Assembly (NCBI GenBank): GCA_943788095.1
Contig: CALSOZ010000004.1
Coordinates: 62,001-126,000, forward strand
From: an uncultured Flavobacteriaceae bacterium
GTDB taxonomy: Bacteria; Bacteroidota; Bacteroidia; Flavobacteriales; Flavobacteriaceae
Direction of reading: 5' to 3'
Length of the DNA: 64,000 nucleotides
In this document: in pieces, positions 49,735 through 59,112 of the stretch
Position numbering within the stretch: the first letter of the stretch is position 1
How the letters are laid out: every line of letters begins with the position of its first letter
Notes under the pieces: model-generated
Seen by the model: only the letters and a program-made list of their open reading frames with translations
What the model was told of the DNA's origin: nothing
The model's database searches: none
Position numbers and translations under genes: made by a program

Positions 49735-51629
49735 AATGCTTTGAGTTGGTATGTATTTCTTTCGGTAATTTCGATTATTCCTCTTTCTAAGAGGTTCGCT
49801 AAAATAGCGGTTAATGTGTTGCTATCAAAAGAACTTAAGGTTTCAAGTTTTCGAGACGAGAGCGAATCTTTTTTCAGTAAAGTTAAGATTGTTTGAGTAT
49901 CCTTTTTTGAAAATGATTTGTTTTTGGATCGTTCCAAACAACTCGAACAAATTCCACATGCTTTTGAGTCAGTTTCTTCAAAATATGAAAGTAACTTTTG
50001 ACTTTTACAAACGCCATCATTTTTAATGTAATCAAACACGGATTGAAGCTGTGCTTTTTTTAAATCGTGTTGTTGGGTTACAATTTTTGAAATTCTATGA
50101 ATTGTTTTATCATCCTCTCGCGGTTCTATAAACGTGATTTGTGCATCGGTTTTAGAAAATTCGAACGTTACAATTTCAGCGGCGTTTAAAGCGGTTAGTT
50201 CTGCAATGACTTGAGCTTCTGTAAGGTTTGTTTTTTTAGCGATGGTCTGCGTGTAAATTTCTGTAGAATGGTCAAAAACGCCTTCATACGTTCTTAAAAT
50301 CAACTTTATAATTAAGGCTTGTTTTGGATGCTCTTCAATGTAATTAAACAAGGCCGTATTTCCAATTTTAATCTGTATATAGGCCGTATTTTTAAATCGT
50401 TCTTCCAACGAAATAATGCTCGTACGATCTAAAATTCTGAGTGCATTGTAGGTCAATGCGGAAGGGAGTTTATAGGTGCTGCAAAATAATTTAAAATTAA
50501 AACTATGAACCGTATTGACCCCTTCTCCATAAGAAATTTGGAAATAATTACACAACCGCTTATAGATGGTTTTTAAAAAATCTACATCTGGTAACGCATT
50601 GATAAATTGATTTTTGGAATCTGTGTCATCCGAAGTATTCCGAAGAATCACAGCGTATGCATTTTCATTATTTCGACCTGCGCGGCCAGCTTCTTGGTAA
50701 TAACTTTCTAAACTTTCAGGCAAATTATGATGAATCACGGTTTGCACATTTGCTTTGTCAATTCCCATTCCAAAGGCATTTGTCGCCACCATAACTTGAT
50801 TTTTATTAGCCGTCCAAAGATCAAATTGTGTGTCTTTTTCTTTGGGGCTTAATCCGCCGTGATAATAGCCACTTGCAATTCCGATATTATTTAAATACCC
50901 TGCTATCTCAAGTGTAGCTTTTCGATTTCGCACATAGATAATTGAGGTGCCAGAATATTTTTTTAAAATTTGAACGGTTTTAAAGTATTTATCTTCGCAC
51001 TCTAAAGTCAGATACGCCAAATTTGGGCGTTGAAACGAGGTCTTCAAAATCTGTGGAGCAATACAATCCAATTGAATACAAATGTCCTCAACTACTTTGG
51101 CAGTTGCTGAGGCTGTTAAACCAATTACATTTACATTAGGCTGGAGGGCTCTGAGCGATTTAATATCTCGATAGGCAGGTCTAAAATCGTGCCCCCATTG
51201 ACTGATACAATGCGCCTCGTCCACCGCAATTAGATTGACATTCATTTGTTTGATGCGTTCTTGAACTAAATCTTGTTGAAGCCGTTCGGGAGATAAGTAG
51301 AGAAATTTATAGTTTCCATAAATACAATTATCCAACATCCGATCGATGTCCTCATACGTATATCCACTGGTTAACGCCATGGCTTTGATGCCCTTCTCTT
51401 TGAGTGTATTGACTTGATCTTGCATCAATGCAATGAGTGGAGAGACCACAATACAAATCCCCTCTTTGATTAGCGCAGGAATTTGAAAGCAAACCGATTT
51501 TCCGCCTCCCGTTGGTAGCAGTGCAATGCAGTCCTCTTTTGCCAAAACCGCTTCGATAATAGCTTCTTGTTGGGGTTTAAATTCTGAAAATCCCCAATAG
51601 TGTTCCAATAGTTCAATTGGATGCTTCAT
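49731..51629 (-). CDS. recQ: RecQ family ATP-dependent DNA helicase
   Basis: LLPTGGGKSVCFQIPAL; DEAHCISQWGHDFRPAYR; NAFGMGIDKANVQTVIHHNLPESLESYYQEAGRAGR. Confidence 0.95.
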   Translation of the reverse strand: MKHPIELLEHYWGFSEFKPQQEAIIEAVLAKEDCIALLPTGGGKSVCFQIPALIKEGICIVVSPLIALMQDQVNTLKEKGIKAMALTSGYTYEDIDRMLDNCIYGNYKFLYLSPERLQQDLVQERIKQMNVNLIAVDEAHCISQWGHDFRPAYRDIKSLRALQPNVNVIGLTASATAKVVEDICIQLDCIAPQILKTSFQRPNLAYLTLECEDKYFKTVQILKKYSGTSIIYVRNRKATLEIAGYLNNIGIASGYYHGGLSPKEKDTQFDLWTANKNQVMVATNAFGMGIDKANVQTVIHHNLPESLESYYQEAGRAGRNNENAYAVILRNTSDDTDSKNQFINALPDVDFLKTIYKRLCNYFQISYGEGVNTVHSFNFKLFCSTYKLPSALTYNALRILDRTSIISLEERFKNTAYIQIKIGNTALFNYIEEHPKQALIIKLILRTYEGVFDHSTEIYTQTIAKKTNLTEAQVIAELTALNAAEIVTFEFSKTDAQITFIEPREDDKTIHRISKIVTQQHDLKKAQLQSVFDYIKNDGVCKSQKLLSYFEETDSKACGICSSCLERSKNKSFSKKDTQTILTLLKKDSLSSRKLETLSSFDSNTLTAILANLLERGIIEITERNTYQLKAL

Positions 51630-52171
51630 TCAGTAGAATTTAAATGATTTTCAATAAATTCAACGCGTTCTTCAATGGTACCAAAAGGGGTCTCAATAAT
51701 GGTATATCCATATTCTGTATACGATTTAACCAGGAAGTCATGAATTATTAAAGCTTGCTCAAATGTTTCATAGCGCTCATTGTCTTGCTCATAAATAGCT
51801 TTCCAAGGTTTTAAAATAAATACCTTATGATACTGATATTGATTACAAATCGTTTTAAAAGAGTCTGGATAACTACTTTTCAAATAATCTAAATACGCCA
51901 CAACATCGGGGAGACCACGATCAAAAAACACCACTTTTTTAGAACTCTTGTCTGCATCTAAAAACTGTTTTTGACGACCCAATAAGAGTTGTTTACTAAA
52001 CAATAAAGGATCCTCTAGGAACAATTGCTCAATGCCTTTTTCTTGTGCTTCGACCGTAATTTGTCTAGAAATCTCTTCCATACAACAATAGCCTTTGGCC
52101 ATAAGGGCGCCAATTAAAGTTGTTTTTCCAGTACTAGGACCACCAATTAATGCTATTTTTTGAGTATTCAA
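51626..52171 (-). CDS. AAA_28/NadR-kinase-like ATP-binding protein
   Basis: IALIGGPSTGKTTLIGALMAKGYCCMEEISRQ; VVFFDRGLPDVVAYLDYL. Confidence 0.8.
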   Translation of the reverse strand: MNTQKIALIGGPSTGKTTLIGALMAKGYCCMEEISRQITVEAQEKGIEQLFLEDPLLFSKQLLLGRQKQFLDADKSSKKVVFFDRGLPDVVAYLDYLKSSYPDSFKTICNQYQYHKVFILKPWKAIYEQDNERYETFEQALIIHDFLVKSYTEYGYTIIETPFGTIEERVEFIENHLNSTE

Positions 52172-52235
52172 GTTGTTTTATTTAATTCTTGTAAAATTCG
52201 TGATTTAAAAGGGAAATAAAAAATCAGATATAATG

Positions 52236-52243
52236 TATATTTG
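52236..52243 (+). promoter_or_regulatory. -7-like element (TAnnTTTG)
   Basis: TATATTTG 19 nt upstream of ATG 52262; no well-spaced -33 TTG. Confidence 0.35.
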
Positions 52244-52261
52244 TAGTCTTAGAGTCAAATC

Positions 52262-52555
52262 ATGGATACACCCGCAAACCCAGAAGCGTTTTATAATAAT
52301 TTAAAAGAAAAGTTGTACGATACTGCTATCTGGCCTTCTGAATATTTGTATAAGTTTATTGTTAAAACGGACCTTTTAAAAATAAAAACGATTGAATCTG
52401 TTTTTGACAATATGGGAGCAGTTATCAAGACGATTCCTTCTCGAAAAGGGAATTACACCAGCGTTTCGATTAACGTGGTGATGCAGACTCCGGAGTCTGT
52501 AATAGTAAAATATAAAGAAGTTGGAAGCCAAGTTGAAGGTGTTATTTCCCTGTAA
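52262..52555 (+). CDS. DUF493 family protein
   Basis: 97 aa; WPSEYLYKFIVKTDLLKIKTIESVF; SRKGNYTSVSINVVMQTPESVI. Confidence 0.8.
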   Translation: MDTPANPEAFYNNLKEKLYDTAIWPSEYLYKFIVKTDLLKIKTIESVFDNMGAVIKTIPSRKGNYTSVSINVVMQTPESVIVKYKEVGSQVEGVISL

Positions 52556-52652
52556 ATATGCTGCTTTTAATCAACTTTTAAAATACTATTAAACTGACAC
52601 TATTTTTTTGTATTTTGCAAACACTTAATTTTTAAAAACAAAGATCGCCTAC

Positions 52653-53306
52653 ATGACAGCGTTAACAGATCAACTAGAATATAATACAGAACGAGAACAC
52701 TTAATCATACCTGAATATGGGAGACATTTACAAAAAATGATCAACCATGCCGTGGCTCAAGAGTCGAAGGAAGAACGGAATCGCTTGGCAAAAGCGATTA
52801 TTTCTGTGATGGGTAACATGCAACCACATTTACGTGATGTCCCAGATTTTCAACATAAACTTTGGGATCAATTATTTATCATGTCTGATTTAAAGTTAGA
52901 TGCAGATTCTCCTTTTGAGAAGCCAACAGAAGAAATGTTAAGCATCCGCCCAGAACCCTTAGAGTATCCTCAAAACTTTCCGAAATATCGGTTTTATGGA
53001 AACAACATCAAAACCATGATTGATGTGGCCAACACTTGGGAAGCTGGTGAAATGAAAGAAGCTTTGGAATATACCATTGCCAATCACATGAAAAAATCAT
53101 TCTTAAACTGGAATAAAGATACGGTAGAAGATGTCGTTATTTTTGGCCACCTTTTTGAATTATCAGGTGGAAAAATTGACTTGCGTAACAGTAAGGAAGC
53201 CTTAAGTGAAGTGTCTAGTTTGCTTAAAGTACAACGAAAATTCACCTCTCAAAAGAAACCAGCCAAAAAGAATAACAACCATCAAAGAAATAGAAAACGG
53301 TACTAA
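52653..53306 (+). CDS. DUF4290 domain protein
   Basis: LEYNTEREHLIIPEYGRHLQKMINHAVAQESKEERNRLAKAIISVMGNMQPHLRDVPDFQHKLWDQLFIMS. Confidence 0.8.
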   Translation: MTALTDQLEYNTEREHLIIPEYGRHLQKMINHAVAQESKEERNRLAKAIISVMGNMQPHLRDVPDFQHKLWDQLFIMSDLKLDADSPFEKPTEEMLSIRPEPLEYPQNFPKYRFYGNNIKTMIDVANTWEAGEMKEALEYTIANHMKKSFLNWNKDTVEDVVIFGHLFELSGGKIDLRNSKEALSEVSSLLKVQRKFTSQKKPAKKNNNHQRNRKRY

Positions 53307-53361
53307 TTTCTAGCTAAATTAGGACTTTAGTACACTTACTACTCATTTAAATTCATCAACA

Positions 53362-54675
53362 TTGAAAACTTTTAAAATTGAAGGCGGATACCAGTTAAAA
53401 GGGGCGATTCAACCACAAGGTGCTAAAAACGAAGCGCTTCAAATACTGTGTGCAGTGATTTTATCCCCTGATAAAATCACGATTCACAATATCCCTGATA
53501 TTATAGACGTCAATAAGCTTATTATTTTATTAGGAAAATTGGGTGTTAAAGTTGAAAAGTTAGCAAAAGGCAGTTATTCTTTTCAGGCCGATGAAATTAA
53601 TTTAGAGTATTTAGAAACAGAAGCTTTTAAAGTCGATGGTCGTGGACTAAGAGGGTCTATAATGATTGTAGGGCCACTTTTGGCGCGCTTTGGAAAAGGA
53701 TATATTCCAAAACCAGGCGGCGATAAAATTGGACGTAGACGTTTAGATACCCATTTCGAAGGATTCATCAAATTGGGGGCCAACTTTAGATACAACAGAG
53801 AAGATCATTTCTACGGGGTCGAGGCAAAAGAACTTAAGGGGACTTATATGTTGCTCGACGAAGCCTCTGTCACAGGAACCGCCAATATTGTCATGGCAGC
53901 GGTGTTAGCCACTGGAACCACCACTATATACAATGCAGCTTGTGAACCGTATTTGCAGCAACTTTGTAAAATGCTCAATAGAATGGGCGCTAAAATATCG
54001 GGGATTGGTTCAAATATGCTGACTATCGAAGGTGTTAAAGCTTTGGGAGGCACAGAACATACGATGTTACCAGATATGATTGAAATTGGAAGCTGGATTG
54101 GATTAGCGGCCATGACCAAAAGTGAATTAACGATTAAAAATGTCAGCTGGGACGATTTGGGTGTGATTCCAAATGTGTTTGGAAAATTGGGAATTACTAT
54201 CGAAAGAAAAGGAGATGATATTTTTATCCCTGCTCATTCAGACGGTTATCAAATTCAAAATTATATTGATGGTTCAATTTTAACCATTTCGGATGCCCCG
54301 TGGCCTGGGTTTACGCCAGATTTATTAAGTATTATTCTGGTGGTTGCAACACAAGCAAGAGGCAGTGTTCTCATCCATCAAAAAATGTTTGAAAGTCGCT
54401 TATTCTTTGTCGATAAATTGATTGATATGGGCGCAAAAATCATCCTTTGTGATCCACACCGTGCCTCTGTAATTGGACACGATTTTAAATCGAGCCTGAA
54501 AGCGACAACGATGACCTCTCCAGATATTAGAGCGGGTGTTTCCTTATTAATTGCGGCACTTTCTGCCAAAGGGACTTCAACCATTCACAATATCGAACAA
54601 ATTGATCGTGGTTATGAAAACATAGACGATCGTTTGCGTGCTATTGGCGCTAAGATTGAACGCATTGACTCATGA
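53362..54675 (+). CDS. murA: UDP-N-acetylglucosamine 1-carboxyvinyltransferase
   Basis: IEGGYQLKGAIQPQGAKNEALQILCAVIL; GRGLRGSIMIVGPLLARFGKGYIPKPGGDKIGRR; TTG start. Confidence 0.96.
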   Translation: MKTFKIEGGYQLKGAIQPQGAKNEALQILCAVILSPDKITIHNIPDIIDVNKLIILLGKLGVKVEKLAKGSYSFQADEINLEYLETEAFKVDGRGLRGSIMIVGPLLARFGKGYIPKPGGDKIGRRRLDTHFEGFIKLGANFRYNREDHFYGVEAKELKGTYMLLDEASVTGTANIVMAAVLATGTTTIYNAACEPYLQQLCKMLNRMGAKISGIGSNMLTIEGVKALGGTEHTMLPDMIEIGSWIGLAAMTKSELTIKNVSWDDLGVIPNVFGKLGITIERKGDDIFIPAHSDGYQIQNYIDGSILTISDAPWPGFTPDLLSIILVVATQARGSVLIHQKMFESRLFFVDKLIDMGAKIILCDPHRASVIGHDFKSSLKATTMTSPDIRAGVSLLIAALSAKGTSTIHNIEQIDRGYENIDDRLRAIGAKIERIDS

Positions 54676-55250
54676 ACATAGGAAAAGCACTTCAAGACCG
54701 AAGCCAACTAGCCTGTGAACTTTGTAAAGCCACTGAAAACCTAAACATTTACACGCTTCTACCTTCCAAGAAAATAGATCTTACAGATAGTATTTATGCC
54801 TGTCAAACGTGTACTTCACAAATCGAAAATTCTGATTTAATTAATCCCAACCATTGGCGCTGTCTTAACGACAGTATGTGGAGTGAATTTCTTCCGGTTC
54901 AAATTATTGCATGGCGCATGTTAAATCGGGTTACCTCTGCCGGATGGTCTCAAGATTTGTTAGACATGATGTATTTGGATGATGAAACATTAGAACTGGC
55001 GAAGGCGCTGGGCGATGGTGTGGAGGAAGCGGCCAAGCTTGTTCATAGAGATGTGAATGGCGTCATTTTAAAAGCAGGGGATAGTGTGGTTCTAATTAAA
55101 GATTTGAAAGTGAAAGGTACCAGTATGGTTGCCAAACAAGGAACGGCCGTAAGACGGATTTCATTAGATCATGAAAATGAAACTTACATAGAAGGCAAAG
55201 TGGATGGAAAACACATTGTGATTATCACCCAATACGTCAAAAAATTATAG
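54672..55250 (+). CDS. PhnA-like zinc-ribbon protein
   Basis: LACELCKATENLNIYTLLP; GDSVVLIKDLKVKGTSMVAKQGTAVRRISL. Confidence 0.85.
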   Translation: MNIGKALQDRSQLACELCKATENLNIYTLLPSKKIDLTDSIYACQTCTSQIENSDLINPNHWRCLNDSMWSEFLPVQIIAWRMLNRVTSAGWSQDLLDMMYLDDETLELAKALGDGVEEAAKLVHRDVNGVILKAGDSVVLIKDLKVKGTSMVAKQGTAVRRISLDHENETYIEGKVDGKHIVIITQYVKKL

Positions 55251-56552
55251 CTATTTAGCCAAGGCTTCTTTGTAGGTTGTAAGACAACGTTCTCTTGCAA
55301 ATTTATGATCTACCATTGGCGTAGGATACGTTAATTCCTGATACTCTGGAACCCATTTTTTAATGTATGTGTGCGCTTTGTCGAAGTTAGTGACTTGTGT
55401 GGTTGGGTTAAAAATTCTAAAATAGGGTGCCGCATCGACGCCACAACCGGCGACCCATTGCCAATTACTCACATTGCTAGAAAGTTCAAAATCATGGAGC
55501 TTTTCTGCAAAATAAGCTTCCCCCAAACGCCAATCGATCAAAAGATGTTTACACAAAAAACTTCCCACCAACATCCGAACACGGTTGTGCATAAATCCAG
55601 TTTGATTTAGTTCGCGCATGCCAGCATCGACGAGTGGATAGCCCGTAGTTCCATCACACCATTTTTTAAATTCTTCAGGATCATTACGCCATTTAATAGC
55701 ATCATATTGTGGTTTAAAACTTCGTGTGACGGTATGTGGAAAATGCCATAAAATCTGCATAAAAAACTCCCGCCAAATCAGTTCTTTTAAAAAAGTGATA
55801 TTATCATGTTGAACCGCCTTAGTAACGATTTCCCGAACACTCACGGTTCCAAATCGTAAGTGAGGTCCTAGTTTTGATGTCCCATCAACTGCTGGAAAAT
55901 TTCGAGTGGCTTCATAATTCTCTATGATTTCTTTTTCAACCTTGTAAGGTGCAATTTTAACGGGATTGGGTTCAAATCCCATAGCACTCAAATCGATCCA
56001 ACTCAATGAATTTGATTTATAGGTGTTGTCCAATAATTTTTCCGAATCATAAGGCTTATAGTCTTCTGAATTAAAGGCAGCTAACCATTTTTTTGAAAAG
56101 GGTGTATAGACTTTATACGGCAGCCCATCGTCTTTTGTGATTTCATTTTTTTCAAAGATAACTTGATCTTTATAGGATTTAAAAGCGATCGATTTTGATT
56201 CTAATAATTTTGAAACAGCAGTGTCTCTTTCAAGTGCATAGGGCTCATAATCATGATTGTAATACACGGTACTCACATCGTATTGAATCGTAATTTCATT
56301 CAATACATCGACAGGTGAACCGTGGTAAACCGCCACACCACTTCCGTGTGTTTGTAAACGTGCATTAATTTCAGAAAGCTGATGGTGAATAAATTCAACT
56401 CTCGCATCATTTTTAGGCAACGATTCTAAAATAGCAGGATCAAAAATGAAAATAGGAAGTACCGCTTCGTTGGCCTGTAAAGCTTCAAATAATCCATGGT
56501 TATCGTACAGTCTTAAATCTCTTCTAAACCAAAATAGTGCTACTTTTTTCAT
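55251..56552 (-). CDS. Cryptochrome/deoxyribodipyrimidine photolyase (class I-like)
   Basis: VALFWFRRDLRLYDNHGLFEAL; LIWREFFMQILWHFP; NVSNWQWVAGCGVDAAPYFRIFNPTTQ. Confidence 0.94.
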   Translation of the reverse strand: MKKVALFWFRRDLRLYDNHGLFEALQANEAVLPIFIFDPAILESLPKNDARVEFIHHQLSEINARLQTHGSGVAVYHGSPVDVLNEITIQYDVSTVYYNHDYEPYALERDTAVSKLLESKSIAFKSYKDQVIFEKNEITKDDGLPYKVYTPFSKKWLAAFNSEDYKPYDSEKLLDNTYKSNSLSWIDLSAMGFEPNPVKIAPYKVEKEIIENYEATRNFPAVDGTSKLGPHLRFGTVSVREIVTKAVQHDNITFLKELIWREFFMQILWHFPHTVTRSFKPQYDAIKWRNDPEEFKKWCDGTTGYPLVDAGMRELNQTGFMHNRVRMLVGSFLCKHLLIDWRLGEAYFAEKLHDFELSSNVSNWQWVAGCGVDAAPYFRIFNPTTQVTNFDKAHTYIKKWVPEYQELTYPTPMVDHKFARERCLTTYKEALAK

Positions 56553-57013
56553 GAGTAGTTTCCAAATAATTCAATTAATTTCTTTTGTCTGTATGCGAAA
56601 ATCTCTTCTAATTTAGGCTTCACAATAAAGGGATGTACCAACTGTCCAAGCCATCCCATTGGGACTTTATAATCAATAATATCTTCCATTTCTACCCCAC
56701 CATCAATTGCTTTAATAAAATGCTTATGATGCCAAAGTGCATAAGGTCCAAACCGTTGTTCATCAACAAAATAGTGCTGATCTTTCACTTGTGTGATTTC
56801 TGTGACCCATTTGGTTTTGATTCCTAAAATAGGCGTTACTATATACTGGATAATTTGACCTGCATACATAGGGCGATCGGCTCCATAAATAATATCAAAA
56901 CTCATATACTCTGGGGTAATAGTTTTTAGATTTTTTGGATTCGATAAAAATTCCCAAGCTGTTTCCACACTAATAGGGAAATTTTGCTTTTTATGTAATC
57001 GGTATAATTTCAT
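56549..57013 (-). CDS. SRPBCC/START-like protein
   Basis: FPISVETAWEFLSNPKNLKTITPEYMSFDI; PYALWHHKHFIKAIDGGVEMEDIIDYKVP. Confidence 0.8.
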   Translation of the reverse strand: MKLYRLHKKQNFPISVETAWEFLSNPKNLKTITPEYMSFDIIYGADRPMYAGQIIQYIVTPILGIKTKWVTEITQVKDQHYFVDEQRFGPYALWHHKHFIKAIDGGVEMEDIIDYKVPMGWLGQLVHPFIVKPKLEEIFAYRQKKLIELFGNYS

Positions 57014-57014
57014 T

Positions 57015-57476
57015 TTAATTGTATAATGCGATGTATAGATTTAAAGAAGTGGCTAGTAATAACCAGATGCAATAGGGGAGAACATAAAAGGTTTTGTTTT
57101 TTAGCGAATGTTTAAATGCGACAAGAAAATAGAACATCAATAGAGTTAAAAACAGGATATTGAGTAAGCCTAAAATAATGAAGTGTTGGTTGAAAAACAA
57201 ATAGTTCCAAAAGACGTTCAAAGCAAATTGTAAGCTAAATAATAGAATTACTTTTTGAGATCGGTCTGTTTGAATTAAATACGCCATATAAATCGAAAAT
57301 AGCAGCATAATACTACTCCAAGCCAACCCAAAAACCCACCCATGTGGGGTCCATGGTGCTTGATTAAGATTGATGTACCATTCAGATCGTGGACCCTCAT
57401 TCATGAGCAAAGTACCAATAGCAAGTGCCCCAAAATTAATAACTATAAAAAGGACTAATCCTTTGTAAAATTTCAT
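57015..57476 (-). CDS. tspO: TspO/MBR family tryptophan-rich sensory protein
   Basis: WYINLNQAPWTPHGWVFGLAWSSIMLLFSIYMAYLI; FALNVFWNYLFFNQH. Confidence 0.9.
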   Translation of the reverse strand: MKFYKGLVLFIVINFGALAIGTLLMNEGPRSEWYINLNQAPWTPHGWVFGLAWSSIMLLFSIYMAYLIQTDRSQKVILLFSLQFALNVFWNYLFFNQHFIILGLLNILFLTLLMFYFLVAFKHSLKNKTFYVLPYCIWLLLATSLNLYIALYN

Positions 57477-57644
57477 TTAATCTCTAAGATTTTCAATTTC
57501 ATTTAAAACCGTCTGAGCCTCGGCATATTTAGCATCACTTGCAGAGCGATCTGTAGATGAAAGTTGATGCCATTCTGACATTAATTTTTTATAACGGTCC
57601 TGAAGTTTTTCTATTGGGGTTTTTTTCTTAAAAATTCCAAACAT
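57477..57644 (-). CDS. Small protein (55 aa), resembles the Lacal_2735 family
   Basis: Reverse-strand translation MFGIFKKKTPIEKLQDRYKKLMSEWHQLSSTDRSASDAKYAEAQTVLNEIENLRD, TAA stop 57479-57477; absent from supplied ORF track. Confidence 0.7.
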   Translation of the reverse strand: MFGIFKKKTPIEKLQDRYKKLMSEWHQLSSTDRSASDAKYAEAQTVLNEIENLRD

Positions 57645-57646
57645 GT

Positions 57647-58231
57647 TTATTTAAATTGGCGGGTTATTTTACTGCTTAATGGTTTTGTGATTGAATAGAA
57701 GTAGTCTACAAATTGTCCGTTTCCATCAACCAAATACTTTTGAAAATTCCATTTAACGGAAGTGCTTTTAACACCATTCAAGTCTTTTTTGGTCAGCCAC
57801 TGATAAAGAGGATGCTGCCTGTCTCCTTTGACATCAACTTTCTCGGTCATTAGAAAAGTAACGCCGTAGTTTTTTTGACAAAAGGATTGAATCTCATCAG
57901 AACTACCAGGTTCTTGGCCACCAAACTGATTGCAAGGAACTCCTATTACCATCAACTTATCTTGATAGGTATCGTATAGTTTTTGAAGGTCTTCATATTG
58001 TCCAGTAAAGCCACATTCAGATGCAACATTCACAAACAGAAGGTGTTTTCCTTTGTACTTGTTTAAATCGATAGGACTTCCATCAATATTATTAATTTCA
58101 ATATTATATAAAGACATACTTTGGATGATTTTTGATTGCGATTTAGATTGAATTGAAAATGTTAGTATGGCAGCTAAAACCACGGCAATTAAAGTTTTAA
58201 TTTTTTTATAATTTAAGTGATACAATACCAC
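57647..58231 (-). CDS. Glutathione peroxidase family protein (Cys type), possibly exported
   Basis: GKHLLFVNVASECGFTGQYEDLQKLYDTY; VIGVPCNQFGGQEPGS; VKWNFQKYLVDGNG; alternative start at 58117. Confidence 0.9.
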   Translation of the reverse strand: MVLYHLNYKKIKTLIAVVLAAILTFSIQSKSQSKIIQSMSLYNIEINNIDGSPIDLNKYKGKHLLFVNVASECGFTGQYEDLQKLYDTYQDKLMVIGVPCNQFGGQEPGSSDEIQSFCQKNYGVTFLMTEKVDVKGDRQHPLYQWLTKKDLNGVKSTSVKWNFQKYLVDGNGQFVDYFYSITKPLSSKITRQFK

Positions 58232-58889
58232 AATCTAAGTTAAATATCTGTCCGGAAATTGATTTAGAAACATCCGAAATTAGGTATTCAGCCATTGCAG
58301 CGACTTCTGAAGGTGCAAGATATTTTTTCAGAGGGTGTCTTTGAATGGTACTTTCTATCATGCGTTCATTTCGAAGAAATTTAGATGCTAATTCGGTGTC
58401 AGTAATTGTAGGCGCAATTGCATTCACTCGAATGGTAGGGGCTAAGTCTGCAGCCACCGATTTGGTAAGTCCTTCAACGGCAGATTTTGCCGTGGCAACA
58501 CTTGCATGAAAAGGCATTCCTAATTTTGTGGCAACCGTACTAAACAACACAATTGAAGCCGATTCACTCTGTGATAGAGCTTTAGTATAGGCTTGAATTG
58601 CTTTAACGGCACCAATCACATTGATTTCAAAATCCGTTCTAAAATCATCTAACTTTAGCCTATTAAAAGGTTTTAAGTTGATGCTTCCAGGACAGTAGAT
58701 TAAGCTATCCGCTGCTTCAATTTCTGGCAATTCATCCGTTAATATATCGCAGGTATGGTGCGATAAATTAGCATGTTGGAAATCTGGTGCAGTTCGACTA
58801 ATATTGATAACCTCATGCGCTTTAAGAAGACTTTCAGTAATTGCTTTTCCAATCCCTTTACTGCCTCCAATAATAATAATTTTTTTCAT
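58206..58889 (-). CDS. SDR family oxidoreductase
   Basis: KKIIIIGGSKGIGKAITESLL; STVATKLGMPFHASVATAKSAVEGLTKSVAADLAPTIRVNAIAP. Confidence 0.88.
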   Translation of the reverse strand: MKKIIIIGGSKGIGKAITESLLKAHEVINISRTAPDFQHANLSHHTCDILTDELPEIEAADSLIYCPGSINLKPFNRLKLDDFRTDFEINVIGAVKAIQAYTKALSQSESASIVLFSTVATKLGMPFHASVATAKSAVEGLTKSVAADLAPTIRVNAIAPTITDTELASKFLRNERMIESTIQRHPLKKYLAPSEVAAMAEYLISDVSKSISGQIFNLDCGIVSLKL

Positions 58890-59110
58890 GCTCTTAGTGG
58901 ACGTCCTTTTAAACGTTTTTCTATTTTTTGTTTTATCGCAGTTAAGCGTTTCATTTGATCCATTAATTTAGGATCTTGACTGGTTTTATAAATCTCGTTG
59001 ATTCCTAATATTAATCCTTTTACTTCTCTTGATGCCTCAATACGCTCACTCGTCGTTTTAAATGTGAGGGGTTTGAGTTCAAAAGCTTCAGCTTGTTTAA
59101 TAACATCCAT
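58886..59110 (-). CDS. Small hypothetical protein (74 aa)
   Basis: MDVIKQAEAFELKPLTFKTTSERIEASREVKGLILGINEIYKTSQDPKLMDQMKRLTAIKQKIEKRLKGRPLRA; overlaps SDR start by 4 nt. Confidence 0.65.
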   Translation of the reverse strand: MDVIKQAEAFELKPLTFKTTSERIEASREVKGLILGINEIYKTSQDPKLMDQMKRLTAIKQKIEKRLKGRPLRA

Positions 59111-59112
59111 AG

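Noticed and set aside
57647-58231. Selenoprotein glutathione peroxidase
   Set aside because: The catalytic codon encodes Cys (VASECGFTG); no TGA in frame.
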